A stretch of DNA of 64,000 nucleotides from Plebeiibacterium sediminum (GCF_026013605.1 NZ_JAPDPJ010000005.1:97313-161312), one strand, 5' to 3'; positions 43,919 through 54,033 are shown, counted from the stretch's first letter. Program-made: numbers and translations. The notes: generated by a model from the letters alone, not told the origin.

Positions 43919-46354
43919 CTAAAATCTGGTGATTAGTTTTAAGTTCAATCGCCTTGAAGTAAGATAATTGGGGACTGCATATTGCGTGTTGTTTACATCA
44001 GTTACCCAAAAATAAGATATGGTATTATCTATATCAAACAGGTTGAAGACTTCTAATCCGATCCAGATATTTTTAAAAGTACCAGACTTTTTATCCGGAT
44101 GTAATTGAGAGCCTGTAATTTCTTTTGAAAAGCCAATGTCTACTCTTCTGTAGGCAGGCATTCTGTTGGTGGCTTTATATCTTTCGGAGTTTGGAGGACC
44201 AAAGGGTAATCCGCTTCCATAAATTAAATTCAGGTTGACTTTAAAAGATGGATTGTTTCTTAAATAATCCTGAAACATCAGACTAAAATTAAACCTTTGA
44301 TCAGAAGGACGTGGGATATAACCAGGAAATACATTTTGTCCATTGCTGTTTGTATAGTGATCCCCTTTAATATCTTCTTCGGTTTGCATTATAGATAGAC
44401 TGGCCCAGGATTCAATTCCTTTCACAAATTCTCCGTTTACTTTCATGTCCAATCCGGCAGCATAACCTTCGGCATTGTTTTTAGCTGAATACCTTATTCT
44501 CACGTTATCAATTTGATAAGGATTCAGGTGTTTCATCTTTTTATAATAGAGTTCGGTTGAGAATTTAAAAGGACGTTCCCATGCATTAAAATAGTAATCG
44601 AAACCAGTAACAAAATGGATGGATTGCTGGGCTTTTATGTTGGTATTGATACCTTCTCCCTGCGATCGGTATTCTTTATAAAACGGACTTTGATAATATA
44701 ATCCGGAAGCAAATTTAAAACTAAAGTCATGCTCCCATTCAGGAGTGTACAGCAGACTCATTCTTGGACTCAATAAAAACTCATCATTGAAATCCCAATA
44801 ATTGGCTCGTACTCCTATGGCCAAATCTAAAGAACCATTATTTAATTCGAAGTTTCTGTTTTCCTGAATAAATCCAGTAAATCTGTTCGACTCAATTTTA
44901 TTTTCATCGTTATATGCATACGATAGGGTTAAAGCTTCATCGTTTAAGGGAATGTTGTAATCCGCAGAATCTCTTAATTCCCATTCATTAATAATGTCGG
45001 AGAATCTTTCGTATTGATATTTAGCCTCCCATTCAATGTTGTTGGCTCCCAGGCGGTGATTACCCCTAAACGCAATATTAGTTATAGCCCCAAATAAATA
45101 GTTTCGGGCATGCTCAAGGTAACTGCCTACACCAATATCTTCAGCTTCGTTATAAACTATATCACCACTTTCATTGGTTTCGCCCAGATCTTGAAGCCAG
45201 TATTGTCCCAAAATATCAAAAGTCTCATCTTCTGAAGTTCTGTACCCGGAGGCCACAACTTTAAAATTGTTATTGTTATCTGGCGAAAAGTCCAGAGAAA
45301 CAGCCCCAAATCCGGTCATAAATAAATCTTCTTCCTGACCTTCAAAGTAAATTCTAAGTTTTCTAACTTCACTTATGGTTCCAAATGTTGTTTCCCTGTC
45401 AACAGGCTCAAAATTATAACTGTTCCTCGAAATGTTTCCTAAAAAACCTAATCTCCATTTTTCGTTGATGCGATAAGTTAAGTAGGTTTGGATGTCTAAA
45501 AAGTTGGGCTGGTAATCTCCGGAAACATCCATGGAACCAACCAGGTATTTATTGGTTTTGTATCTTACTCCAGTAATATGAGTGAACTTGCCGCTTTTGT
45601 TTGCACCTTCTATATGAGCATTAGCTCCTAAAAGACTTCCGGAAGCACTACCTGCAAATTCTGTTGGATGTTTGTATTTAATGTCTAATACAGATGACAT
45701 TTTATCTCCGTATCGGGCATCAAAGCCCCCGGCAGAAAAGCGAATATCTGAAACTAATTCAGGATTGACAAAACTAAGACCTTCCTGCTGACCTGCACGT
45801 ACTAAAAAAGGGCGATACACCTCTATGTCATTTACATAAACCAGGTTTTCATCAAAATTACCTCCACGAACACGATATTGAGAGCTTAACTCGTTATTTG
45901 AAGTCACTCCCATTTGTGTTTTAACCAGGGCTTCTATGCTTCCTCCTGTTGCGTCAGGAAGGTTGGCCGCTATCTTTGAGTCAATAGCAGTAAAGTTTTG
46001 GTTGGTTCTTTCTTTGGCTTTAACATTAACCTCCTCAATGGTTTCTTGTTTTTCTGTTAAAACAATCTGCAGGTTTTTAGCATTCTCAAAATTACTTAAA
46101 ACAACTTCTTTATGGTTGTAGCCAATGCTACTGAATATTAATGTAATGGGAGGAGTCTGGTTTACTGAAATACTAAAGTTTCCATTTGCATCAGTTACGG
46201 TTCCTCCAGGCAATCCTTTAATTGAAACATTAACCAATTCAAGTCTTTTTTGCTCAGATGAAGAAACAGTCCCTTTAATCTCGGTTTTATTTTGTCCGAA
46301 AAGAGAAGTAGAAAGAAGTACTACCGCAAATAATATATATAGCTGTTTATGCAT
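43919..46354 (-). CDS. TonB-dependent outer-membrane receptor
   Basis: An 811-residue TonB-dependent receptor with a signal peptide (to about SLFGQ), a carboxypeptidase-regulatory-like beta-sandwich (about 25-110, VNVSIKGLPGGTVTDANGNF), a plug (about 115-240, EEVNVKAKERTNQNF, GGNFDENLVYVNDIEVYRPF) and a 22-strand-type barrel ending RRLNLKLITRF. No SusD-like gene is adjacent, so this is not a complete polysaccharide-utilisation locus; the ligand is unknown (iron complex, vitamin or peptide are possible). It is convergent with the chemoreceptor gene. Confidence 0.93.
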   Translation of the reverse strand: MHKQLYILFAVVLLSTSLFGQNKTEIKGTVSSSEQKRLELVNVSIKGLPGGTVTDANGNFSISVNQTPPITLIFSSIGYNHKEVVLSNFENAKNLQIVLTEKQETIEEVNVKAKERTNQNFTAIDSKIAANLPDATGGSIEALVKTQMGVTSNNELSSQYRVRGGNFDENLVYVNDIEVYRPFLVRAGQQEGLSFVNPELVSDIRFSAGGFDARYGDKMSSVLDIKYKHPTEFAGSASGSLLGANAHIEGANKSGKFTHITGVRYKTNKYLVGSMDVSGDYQPNFLDIQTYLTYRINEKWRLGFLGNISRNSYNFEPVDRETTFGTISEVRKLRIYFEGQEEDLFMTGFGAVSLDFSPDNNNNFKVVASGYRTSEDETFDILGQYWLQDLGETNESGDIVYNEAEDIGVGSYLEHARNYLFGAITNIAFRGNHRLGANNIEWEAKYQYERFSDIINEWELRDSADYNIPLNDEALTLSYAYNDENKIESNRFTGFIQENRNFELNNGSLDLAIGVRANYWDFNDEFLLSPRMSLLYTPEWEHDFSFKFASGLYYQSPFYKEYRSQGEGINTNIKAQQSIHFVTGFDYYFNAWERPFKFSTELYYKKMKHLNPYQIDNVRIRYSAKNNAEGYAAGLDMKVNGEFVKGIESWASLSIMQTEEDIKGDHYTNSNGQNVFPGYIPRPSDQRFNFSLMFQDYLRNNPSFKVNLNLIYGSGLPFGPPNSERYKATNRMPAYRRVDIGFSKEITGSQLHPDKKSGTFKNIWIGLEVFNLFDIDNTISYFWVTDVNNTQYAVPNYLTSRRLNLKLITRF

Positions 46355-46597
46355 TTAATTCAATGTATTATAGGCTAACAAAAGTAACGAACCCTTTGGA
46401 TTAATGAAAACCAATTGTGGATTCATTAAAAAAACGATAGTTTTATGTTTTTATTACAGGTATAAAGATTAATCCTAATTTACATTAAATCGTATTTAAG
46501 CTGCTTCTGGAAATGATTTAATGAGAGTTTGAGTTTATATGGCGTGCATTAAGTTTGTCAATTATCTTTATACTTATGTTTTTATACTGGTTTTGAA

Positions 46598-47554
46598 ATG
46601 AAAAAAATACTTGTAATGCATCAGATTCCAACTTGTGGTTTTGATGAGTTAGCAGATGATTTTGAAATTATTTTCCCTAAGGGAGATAAGTTTACAGAAG
46701 AAGAGTTGGAGAAACATATAGCCGAAATTGATGCTATTGTGTCAATTTTTGGACATAAGTTGACGCACGATATTATTGATAAGGCAACTCATCTTAAGTT
46801 GATTGCAAATTTTGGAGTAGGCTATGATAATATTGATATTCCTTATGTTACGTCAAAAGGTATAGTTGTTACCAATACGCCTGATCCTGTAACTGAGCCA
46901 ACAGCAGAATTAGCCATGGGTTTGATGGTTGCTTTGAGCAGAAAGATTGGTTTTTTGAATAACCAACTTCGAAAGCCTGAAGGTGTTATAACCGGAGTGA
47001 TGAAAAATTTAAGTACCACACTCACCGGAAAAACATTGGGAATTATAGGTATGGGTGCCATAGGTCAGGCCCTAGCACGAAGAGCTGTAGCCTTTGGAAT
47101 GCGCATTATCTATTATAACCGTAATAAACTTTCTCAACAAATTGAAGAACAATATCAGGCTGCCAGGTTTGAATTTTCTGAATTATTGCAGCAGGCTGAT
47201 GTGGTTTCGTTAAATTGTCCCTTAACACCAGAAACACATCACTTGATAGGTGAAAAGGAGTTTAAGTTAATGAAGGATTCAGCATATATAATTAATACAG
47301 CACGAGGTCCGGTTATCAATGAAAAGGAATTGATTGAAGCATTGGAAAATAAAGAAATAGCAGGTGCGGGATTAGATGTTTATGAAAATGAGCCTTATAT
47401 ACCCACAGAACTATTGGCTATGAATAATGTGGTTTTAACGCCTCATACAGGAACTGCAACTCTTGAAACAAGGGAAGAAATGAGTAGGCTTGTTAGCGAA
47501 ATTATTCGTAACTTTTTTAATGGAACTTTAAATAACTATATCGTCAATAGATAG
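46598..47554 (+). CDS. D-isomer-specific 2-hydroxyacid dehydrogenase
   Basis: A 318-residue NAD(P)-dependent dehydrogenase of the GyaR/SerA superfamily. The cofactor motif is GIIGMGAIGQALARRA; the catalytic Arg lies in INTARGPVINEKEL, the Glu in DVYENEPYIP and the His in LTPHTGTAT. Substrate could be glyoxylate, hydroxypyruvate or another 2-oxoacid. It has no ACT domain, so it is not a typical SerA. Two small genes follow on the same strand at about 100 and 65 bases. Confidence 0.9.
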   Translation: MKKILVMHQIPTCGFDELADDFEIIFPKGDKFTEEELEKHIAEIDAIVSIFGHKLTHDIIDKATHLKLIANFGVGYDNIDIPYVTSKGIVVTNTPDPVTEPTAELAMGLMVALSRKIGFLNNQLRKPEGVITGVMKNLSTTLTGKTLGIIGMGAIGQALARRAVAFGMRIIYYNRNKLSQQIEEQYQAARFEFSELLQQADVVSLNCPLTPETHHLIGEKEFKLMKDSAYIINTARGPVINEKELIEALENKEIAGAGLDVYENEPYIPTELLAMNNVVLTPHTGTATLETREEMSRLVSEIIRNFFNGTLNNYIVNR

Positions 47555-47656
47555 ATTGTTGTTTATAAATTAGGATAAAACGTTATTATAATTATCGTTT
47601 TAGGTAGAACTTAAGAAACAAATTTAAAACACATCGTCGTAAATAAATTTAATCAG

Positions 47657-48082
47657 ATGAAGAAGATACTTGTATTTAGTAACAGAAATTCTGCACGATC
47701 TCAGATGTTACAAGGTTGGTTATCGTATTATTTAAAAGATAAAGCAGAGGTGGAAAGTGCAGGTAAGCATATTGAGCCTATTCATATGTTGGCTCAAAAA
47801 GCCATGATGGAGTCTGTGATTGATATTAATAAATATAAGTCGAAGAATATCTCAGAGTTTAAAAACGAGATTTTTGACTATATGATTATTGTGGATCATA
47901 CGCAGGCCGACGATATTGTTTTAGCTCATGAACCAGGTGTAGTTATCGTTCACCCATTTGATAATCCGGGCTTAGCCGAAGGAACTGATATGGATAAACT
48001 GAAAGCATACCGCGAAATTTGCAATGAAATAGAGGATTACGCCATGGAATTTGCAATGAAGTATTTTAATTTACTTCAATAG
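47657..48082 (+). CDS. Low-molecular-weight phosphatase/ArsC-like protein lacking the catalytic cysteine
   Basis: A 141-residue protein with the low-molecular-weight tyrosine phosphatase/arsenate reductase fold. The P-loop normally reads C-x5-R-S; here VFSNRNSARSQM has Ser8 (codon AGT) in place of the nucleophilic cysteine, while the Asn, Arg and following Ser remain. Other features, VESAGKHIEPIHMLAQKAM and HPFDNPGLAEGTDMDKLKAY, keep the family pattern. Loss of the nucleophile predicts no phosphatase or reductase activity by the known mechanism, so a binding role is possible. Frame intact, so not obviously a pseudogene. Confidence 0.8.
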   Translation: MKKILVFSNRNSARSQMLQGWLSYYLKDKAEVESAGKHIEPIHMLAQKAMMESVIDINKYKSKNISEFKNEIFDYMIIVDHTQADDIVLAHEPGVVIVHPFDNPGLAEGTDMDKLKAYREICNEIEDYAMEFAMKYFNLLQ

Positions 48083-48147
48083 TGTGTAAATGAGGCTATT
48101 TTTTTATTTTAGTCTTTATTTTCAAAAATATAATACATATTATAGAA

Positions 48148-48555
48148 ATGGTTGAGCAGAAGATTATTCGTTTACCAGAATTCAGAAGAGGATTTCATTT
48201 GATTACTAATGTGATAGAGTCGCATCTTGATTTGCCTGACAAAGGAATACTTAATTTATTCGTGCAACATACTTCAGCCGGATTAACCATTAATGAAAAT
48301 GCCGATCCTTCAGTGCGACATGATTTTGAAACAATTTTAAATAAGATAGTGCCTGAGGGTTGCGAGGAATATACACATACCTTGGAAGGGTGTGATGATA
48401 TGCCAGCTCATGTTAAGTCAAGTTTAATGAGCCCGTCCATTACAATTCCAATTACCAATGGCAGATTAAATATGGGTACCTGGCAAGGTATTTATTTTTG
48501 TGAGTTCCGCAATTTTGGAGGACATCGCAATATTGTAGCAACTATTTATTCGTAA
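48148..48555 (+). CDS. yjbQ: YjbQ/UPF0047 family, secondary thiamine-phosphate synthase-like
   Basis: A 135-residue UPF0047 protein. The signature QHTSAGLTINENADPSVRHD and the C-terminal GTWQGIYFCEFRNFGGHRNI carry the conserved His/Glu/Arg/Asp cluster, although the usual GNxxAH motif reads DDMPAHVKSS. Members show weak thiamine-phosphate synthase activity in vitro; the true role is unsettled. Single small gene, preceded by the phosphatase-like gene. Confidence 0.88.
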   Translation: MVEQKIIRLPEFRRGFHLITNVIESHLDLPDKGILNLFVQHTSAGLTINENADPSVRHDFETILNKIVPEGCEEYTHTLEGCDDMPAHVKSSLMSPSITIPITNGRLNMGTWQGIYFCEFRNFGGHRNIVATIYS

Positions 48556-48639
48556 TTTTTATACCCACTTAAAAACAGCTGTATTCAGTCTTTACGTTTT
48601 AAGGCTGAATATTTTTAATAATTAATTAATAACAAATTT

Positions 48640-50358
48640 ATGAAAGCCAAATTTTTAGCCCTGTGTGCATTTATTGCATGCTTGTCATTAAATGCGCAGA
48701 AGCCTGAGAAAGTTAAGTTTGATGGATATTATAAGAATATTCCGGAGTATAATTTAAATATAGATGGATATACTTTACAAACAGAGTTTGACAAATATAT
48801 TCAAGATCTGTTTGCTGAAAAGAATCTGGATTTATGTATTAAAGGATTTGAAAAGGGAGGAGAAGATTTAAAATTATACTTCTCTGTAAAAGAACCTGAA
48901 ATTGAAGTTCGAATTGATAAAGGTACACAGAATATAGATGGTAAAACTTATACGAATTATACTGCAGTTGTATCAGCTTCTTCTGAATCAAAACTATTGA
49001 TGATCAATAAGGACGGGTTTCCGGTAAAAGAAATAATTTTAGAGCCAAACCTTAAGTCAATAGAAAAGAAAGGATTTCCTGTAACAAGTAAAGCGGCAGC
49101 CGAGGAAGAAGCAAAAAAAATCCAGAAAGAAAATGCCTCCAAAATCAAAAAGGCGTATGCCCTTGGTTTATTTAAAGTTTACCAAAGTAAACTGGATGAT
49201 TTATACGGAGAATTTAATCAGTCGTTTAGATATCGTGTATTTGAAATTAAAGCCAAAAAGTTTGACTATACTGAATTTAACAATGCCACTCAGGAGTTTG
49301 TACAAGCAGATAGCGTTTACAATATAAATTCAGAAGATAATCAAACTAAAATCCATGATGCAATTAATATCTGGAAAAAATATGCTGATGAATATACTCC
49401 TGGTAAAAAGAATAAAATATGTGATTTAAATATTGATGAGATCAATTTTAACATAGCCATGGGGTATCTTGCTTTAGGTGATGTAAATAATCTTGAGGCA
49501 TATTGGAATAAATGTTTGCAAATTAGTGGAAATAAAACAGTAGAATTTTATTCAAAAGATGATGTTGAGAATATGATTCAAAACCTGGCTCTAAGTGTTG
49601 AAAATAAAGATAAACCAATGCAGCCTCTTGATAACTATATTGCTAAAGAGAATTATAATACCCAGTTATTTTTGAATAGTATTTTTAGTGCATATTTACA
49701 ATCGAAGTGGCGGGACTCTTATTTGACGATACATTATTTTCCAGCACAGCCTCAATTGTTAAAAACAGCAACTATTACCAAAAACTATTATGAAAAATCC
49801 CATGAATATTTAAATATGAACTATACAAGATTCGGGAACATCAGTTCTCTGACTTATCGTACAGAGAAAGGTTATTACCCGGATAAAACCTATCGTTATA
49901 CATTTGAGTATTGTAATGATGGTATATCAAAAGTATTAATGAATGGAAATAGGGTTGTTTTTTCAGTAGGATATTATTTGGGAAATATTAGTAGCGTGGT
50001 TTGGAATATTAGTGATAGTAAGTCTATTACTTTTTCATTTGAAAACGAAGCTCCAGGTCATATTAATGTGCAAACAACTTATGCCGAAGGAAGTAAACGA
50101 GTTGAAGGTGACAATAAAGATTATATAGAATATGATGAGAATTATAATGTTGTGGCTTTTCATTTAATGGATAGTGATTGCGATAATCAGGGGTATGATA
50201 AATATGGCAACGTAAATTCGTGGACTTTCACAAACCCTAATAATGATCAAACAGCTACGGTTTCATTTGATCTTAATTTGGATGCTAAAGGAAATGCTGT
50301 AAAAATTAATAGTGATCAGGATTACTCTGTAGATGCTTCTTACGAATATCAATTCTAA
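48640..50358 (+). CDS. Unrecognised secreted protein with YD-like C-terminal segments
   Basis: A 572-residue protein with a signal peptide (cleavage near LSLNAQ). Residues 150-330 are helical, Lys-rich and TPR-like in pattern (NFNIAMGYLALGDVNNLEAY). The C-terminal 190 residues contain strand-rich units such as RFGNISSLTYRTEKGYYPD and DKYGNVNSWTF, which recall YD/RHS-type repeats without matching them clearly. I cannot name a family. It is monocistronic and convergent with the histidine kinase; probably located in the periplasm or on the surface. Confidence 0.65.
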   Translation: MKAKFLALCAFIACLSLNAQKPEKVKFDGYYKNIPEYNLNIDGYTLQTEFDKYIQDLFAEKNLDLCIKGFEKGGEDLKLYFSVKEPEIEVRIDKGTQNIDGKTYTNYTAVVSASSESKLLMINKDGFPVKEIILEPNLKSIEKKGFPVTSKAAAEEEAKKIQKENASKIKKAYALGLFKVYQSKLDDLYGEFNQSFRYRVFEIKAKKFDYTEFNNATQEFVQADSVYNINSEDNQTKIHDAINIWKKYADEYTPGKKNKICDLNIDEINFNIAMGYLALGDVNNLEAYWNKCLQISGNKTVEFYSKDDVENMIQNLALSVENKDKPMQPLDNYIAKENYNTQLFLNSIFSAYLQSKWRDSYLTIHYFPAQPQLLKTATITKNYYEKSHEYLNMNYTRFGNISSLTYRTEKGYYPDKTYRYTFEYCNDGISKVLMNGNRVVFSVGYYLGNISSVVWNISDSKSITFSFENEAPGHINVQTTYAEGSKRVEGDNKDYIEYDENYNVVAFHLMDSDCDNQGYDKYGNVNSWTFTNPNNDQTATVSFDLNLDAKGNAVKINSDQDYSVDASYEYQF

Positions 50359-50374
50359 AAAATAATTAAATACA

Positions 50375-50417
50375 AACCTCCATTTTCATTTTAGAGAATG
50401 AAGTGCGAATGGAGGTT
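50375..50417. terminator. Inverted repeat between convergent genes
   Basis: AACCTCCATT pairs with AATGGAGGTT across the gap between the secreted protein and the histidine kinase. There is no strong T run, so the terminator role is tentative. Confidence 0.45.
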
Positions 50418-52347
50418 AGTGTTGTTTTTCTGTAATAAGAAAACTAAAACAGAATTTACTTCCCTTATTAATTTCTGAATTCAGTTGAATGGAGCCACCC
50501 ATCATTTCAACAAATTCTTTTACTATGGATAAACCTAATCCAATACCTCCTCTGGTTGAATTTTCAATATCAACCTGCTGAAATCTTTCAAAGATCTTCA
50601 GCTGATCTTTTTCCGATATTCCAATACCACTATCTTCAACAAAAAATTCTACATATTGCTCTCTTCTGTTGTATCCAAAATTAACATATCCCTTGTCTGT
50701 ATATTTTAAGGCGTTTTTAATTAAGTTGTAGCAGATCTGTTCTAGTTTAATTTTGTCTGTATACAGTACTATAATTGTTGGATCTAGTTTTAACTCCAGC
50801 GTTAAATTTTTATCATGGGCCTCTTTTTCAAAGAACAAATACATCTCTTTAAAAAAGTCTGTTAGTTTTATTTCTGAACAATGCAATTCAACTGTTCCTG
50901 ATTCTATTCTGGATATGTTAACCAAATCATCAATTAAGTGAACCATCCTTTGGCTGCTGTTGTCAATTAAATCAAGATATAGTTTTTGTTCGTCAGTTTC
51001 TAAATCTCCTTCCTGAAGTATAGTGGTAAAACCAACAATTCCATTCATAGGAGTTCTGATTTCATGACTCAGATTTGCTAAAAATGCAGTTTTTAATTTA
51101 TTGCTTTCTTCTGCTTTAATTTTTGAAAGTCTAAGTTGTTCGTTTGTCTTTAAAAGTTTATTTCTGATTTTTCTGAGCTTCTTGTTTTTACGTTTTATTT
51201 CAGACTCCACTTTTTTGCTTTTGCGGTATAAATAGCTCAAAGCCATTACCACAACCAACAAGGAAACAATGATAATAATAAGCGTTGATACTTGTTTTTT
51301 ATAGGTTTGCCAAAACGATGTGGGTTTATTAAGAACAACGCTGTCTTTGGGAATACTTGACAATGGGATGTTAAACTCTTTCAGTTTGTTGTAATCAAAT
51401 TTGTATAAAATAGGACTTCCTGAAACTTTAATGCTGTCTGTGGGTTCTCCGTTTAATATTCTTACTGCAATTTTTGCAGCTTCTGCACCCTGATAAAAAG
51501 GGGTAGTTATTTTTCCTCCAACCACACCTTGTCCAACAACATCCCAAATGCAATACAGCGGACAAGAAGTGTTCGACGAAATAAAATCAATACTTTCTTC
51601 ACTGGAAATAAATTGGCCGTTTGGCAAGCGCATGTATATGGCCCAGATTATAGCTGTGTTTTCTTTAAGGTTATGTAAGTAGGTTCTGAGTTGTTCTGGT
51701 TTTTCATTGATGAGGTAGTCAATACTTAATGTACCATTATGAGCAGCTTCAGCTCTTTTCATTCGGGCAGTTAATGCTTTACCAGATTCTGTGACATCAG
51801 AAATAAATGCAATATGATTAACCGAGGGATGCAGTTTTTGAATTAATTTCAGATTTGCAGGGATATCAAAACTTTCATATACGCCGCTGTATAATTTATG
51901 GTTTTCAGTTCTGTTAGAATGATAATCTACCACTCCACAAAATGAAACCGGCACATTAAGAAATAGCTGATCGCGATATAAGAGCATAAAATTAAGCGCA
52001 TTATCATCACAGGCTAAAATTACATCAATGTTAACATTTTTATATTTGTGAAAGTAAATATCTCTAAGTTGGGTGTAATACAATGAATCCGAGCAGCGTT
52101 TGGTATCCATGTATTCTACATACAATTCATAAGTATGCTTGTCTTTCAATTCTGAAAATACTCCCGACATAATATCATCAGCCCAATGATAATTTTGATG
52201 ATATGCATTTAAAATGAGTACGTTTTTTTTAGTTTGGTGATACGAAAAATCGGTATAATGAACTTCCTGTTGCTTAGCGAGCGCATAACATCGATTCGCA
52301 GAGAGTCCACTGAAAACAAAAATTGATATTAATAAATATAATTTCAA
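50416..52347 (-). CDS. Sensor histidine kinase with ABC-substrate-binding-like sensor
   Basis: A 643-residue membrane kinase. A signal/first helix, a periplasmic ABC_sub_bind-like domain (about 40-340; VLILNAYHQNYHWADDIMSG, NVDVILACDD-like strands), a membrane helix (about 352-375), a coiled coil, then HisKA with phospho-acceptor His428 (LANLSHEIRTPMNGIVGF) and HATPase (NLIKNALKYT, DSGIGIS, GGIGLGLSIVKEF). No receiver domain is fused and no response regulator is adjacent. The sensor type binds small organic ligands in other proteins; the ligand here is unknown. Confidence 0.88.
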   Translation of the reverse strand: MKLYLLISIFVFSGLSANRCYALAKQQEVHYTDFSYHQTKKNVLILNAYHQNYHWADDIMSGVFSELKDKHTYELYVEYMDTKRCSDSLYYTQLRDIYFHKYKNVNIDVILACDDNALNFMLLYRDQLFLNVPVSFCGVVDYHSNRTENHKLYSGVYESFDIPANLKLIQKLHPSVNHIAFISDVTESGKALTARMKRAEAAHNGTLSIDYLINEKPEQLRTYLHNLKENTAIIWAIYMRLPNGQFISSEESIDFISSNTSCPLYCIWDVVGQGVVGGKITTPFYQGAEAAKIAVRILNGEPTDSIKVSGSPILYKFDYNKLKEFNIPLSSIPKDSVVLNKPTSFWQTYKKQVSTLIIIIVSLLVVVMALSYLYRKSKKVESEIKRKNKKLRKIRNKLLKTNEQLRLSKIKAEESNKLKTAFLANLSHEIRTPMNGIVGFTTILQEGDLETDEQKLYLDLIDNSSQRMVHLIDDLVNISRIESGTVELHCSEIKLTDFFKEMYLFFEKEAHDKNLTLELKLDPTIIVLYTDKIKLEQICYNLIKNALKYTDKGYVNFGYNRREQYVEFFVEDSGIGISEKDQLKIFERFQQVDIENSTRGGIGLGLSIVKEFVEMMGGSIQLNSEINKGSKFCFSFLITEKQH

Positions 52348-52465
52348 GTCTTATACCTTTTATAATATGATTGCTTGGGCAATTAAAAATTTACTGTTAG
52401 ACTATGTCTTAGGTTTAAATATTTATCTGGTTACAAGATAGATATATTCTAAGTAAAAGTGCTAT

Positions 52466-53146
52466 TTACAATAAATTTGTAATATATGTAAATAATTCTG
52501 TAGTATTTGGTAAAATAATATCAGCGCCTTCGTTAGCTAATATTTCATCGTCTAAAACTCCTGTATTAACAGCTATTGTAGTAATACCAGCAGCCTTAGC
52601 GGATCTAACTCCTAGTGGTGCGTTTTCAACAACCATACATTCTTCGGCAGTAAAACCAGATCCTGCAACTGCTTTAAGATATGGTTCGGGGTGAGGCTTA
52701 CCGTTTGTAACATTTTTTGCGCTGATGATTTGCTGAGGATTAATGCCAAAATCATTATTCAGCTTATCCAATAATGTGGGTTGTTTCGATCCGGTTACTA
52801 CCCAAATTTCAAGTCCTCTCTCTTTTAAAAACTGGATGAGGTCATACATCATTGGCATCTTTTCGGCTTTTGGAGCCAGACCCATTAATCGTACTTTTTC
52901 ATTATAAACACGCTCTTTATCTTCCGGAGTAGCTTCTTTGTTTAAGTATTCTTTAAATGCGTAACCAATGGTGTCATGTCCGGTTCTTCCTTCGTGCATA
53001 TACGCCTCGTAGGCAGGAAAATCAATGCCTTCAGGTTTAAAACATCCTTGCCATGTCGATTCATGATTCTTCATTGAATCATATAAAACGCCATCCATAT
53101 CAAAAATTACACACTTTAAATTACTTGGAATAATAGAACTACTCAT
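52466..53146 (-). CDS. HAD-superfamily sugar-phosphate phosphatase or phosphomutase-like
   Basis: A 226-residue HAD hydrolase of the beta-phosphoglucomutase-like subgroup. Motif I is VIFDMDGVLYDSM (nucleophile Asp and acid/base Asp), motif II VVTGSKQP, and motif III/IV KPHPEPYLKAV with ENAPLGVRSAKAAGI. The frame extends to 53215, but ATG 53146 gives the normal start just before the core. It probably acts on a small phosphorylated sugar. Single gene. Confidence 0.87.
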   Translation of the reverse strand: MSSSIIPSNLKCVIFDMDGVLYDSMKNHESTWQGCFKPEGIDFPAYEAYMHEGRTGHDTIGYAFKEYLNKEATPEDKERVYNEKVRLMGLAPKAEKMPMMYDLIQFLKERGLEIWVVTGSKQPTLLDKLNNDFGINPQQIISAKNVTNGKPHPEPYLKAVAGSGFTAEECMVVENAPLGVRSAKAAGITTIAVNTGVLDDEILANEGADIILPNTTELFTYITNLL

Positions 53147-53336
53147 CTTTGTTTGAGAATTTTTACGAAAACAAAACAGGGGTGGAACTGCTTTTAGATT
53201 AATAAACAGGCACAAAGGAAATGAAAAATCAATAAGAATTCTAATTTTTAATGTTAGGTTTTCATAAAAAGAACTAGTACGATTTCTTTGAAAGTATTGA
53301 TTAGACTATTAAAAGTATAGACTTGCAAAAGTTTAT

Positions 53337-53344
53337 TATTTTTG
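53337..53344 (+). promoter_or_regulatory. -7 promoter element before the B3/4 gene
   Basis: TATTTTTG fits TAnnTTTG, 21 bases before ATG 53365. It excludes the upstream TTG 53323 as a start because that codon would precede the promoter element. Confidence 0.5.
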
Positions 53345-53364
53345 AGGCTCAAAATACTTCACTT

Positions 53365-54024
53365 ATGATTCCTATTAAGATATCTTCTGAAATTCAGTCA
53401 AAATTACCTACGCTTACTTTGGGTTGCATTGAGGCAAAAGTTAAAGTAGCTCCAGGTTCTGAAGCATTGAATACCTGGATTGAAAAACAGTTGGACCAAA
53501 TAAAAGTGGCACTAACACCTGAAACAATCAGGCAAATGCATACTGTAAAAGCAACAAAAGATGCTTATCGAGTGTTGGGTAAAGATCCTAACAGATATCG
53601 CCCGGCAGCGGAATCATTAATGCGACGAATTGCCAATGGAAAGGGATTGTACCAGATTTCGAATGTGGTTGATGTTTTAAACTACATTTCGATAAAAACT
53701 GGGTATTCAATTTGTGGTTACGATTCTAGTTTAATTAATGGTGAGGTGGTTCTGGGAATAGGAGAAGAAGGAGAACCTTATGAAGGAATAGGACGTGGAA
53801 CAGTTAATATTGAGTTGTTACCTGTTTTTAGAGATGAGTCAGGTGCCTTTGGAACACCTACAAGTGACTCGGTCAGGACAATGATTTCTGAGAAGACTCA
53901 AAATATCTTATTCATATTTATTGGTTTTGCAGGTAAAGATGAACTGGACTCCGTATTGTTGGAAACCCAAAAGCTGCTGATTGAATATGCAGGAGCTGAG
54001 GAAGTTGAAACTTATTTTATTTAA
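53365..54024 (+). CDS. B3/B4 tRNA-editing-domain protein
   Basis: A 219-residue free-standing B3/4 domain, the fold used by phenylalanyl-tRNA synthetase beta subunit for editing. Matching segments are KDAYRVLGKDPNRYRPAAES, LYQISNVVDVLNYIS and RDESGAFGTPTSDSVRTMIS. Such stand-alone proteins may edit or deacylate; the substrate is not known here. A longer reading from TTG 53323 is unlikely. It lies 9 bases before the MBL-fold gene, so the two are one operon. Confidence 0.83.
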   Translation: MIPIKISSEIQSKLPTLTLGCIEAKVKVAPGSEALNTWIEKQLDQIKVALTPETIRQMHTVKATKDAYRVLGKDPNRYRPAAESLMRRIANGKGLYQISNVVDVLNYISIKTGYSICGYDSSLINGEVVLGIGEEGEPYEGIGRGTVNIELLPVFRDESGAFGTPTSDSVRTMISEKTQNILFIFIGFAGKDELDSVLLETQKLLIEYAGAEEVETYFI

Positions 54025-54033
54025 AAATTGATT

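Noticed and set aside
43919..46354. Polysaccharide-utilisation locus around the TonB-dependent receptor and the GH43 gene
   Set aside because: No SusD-like gene, the receptor and GH43 are on opposite strands with a chemoreceptor between, and each has its own terminator.
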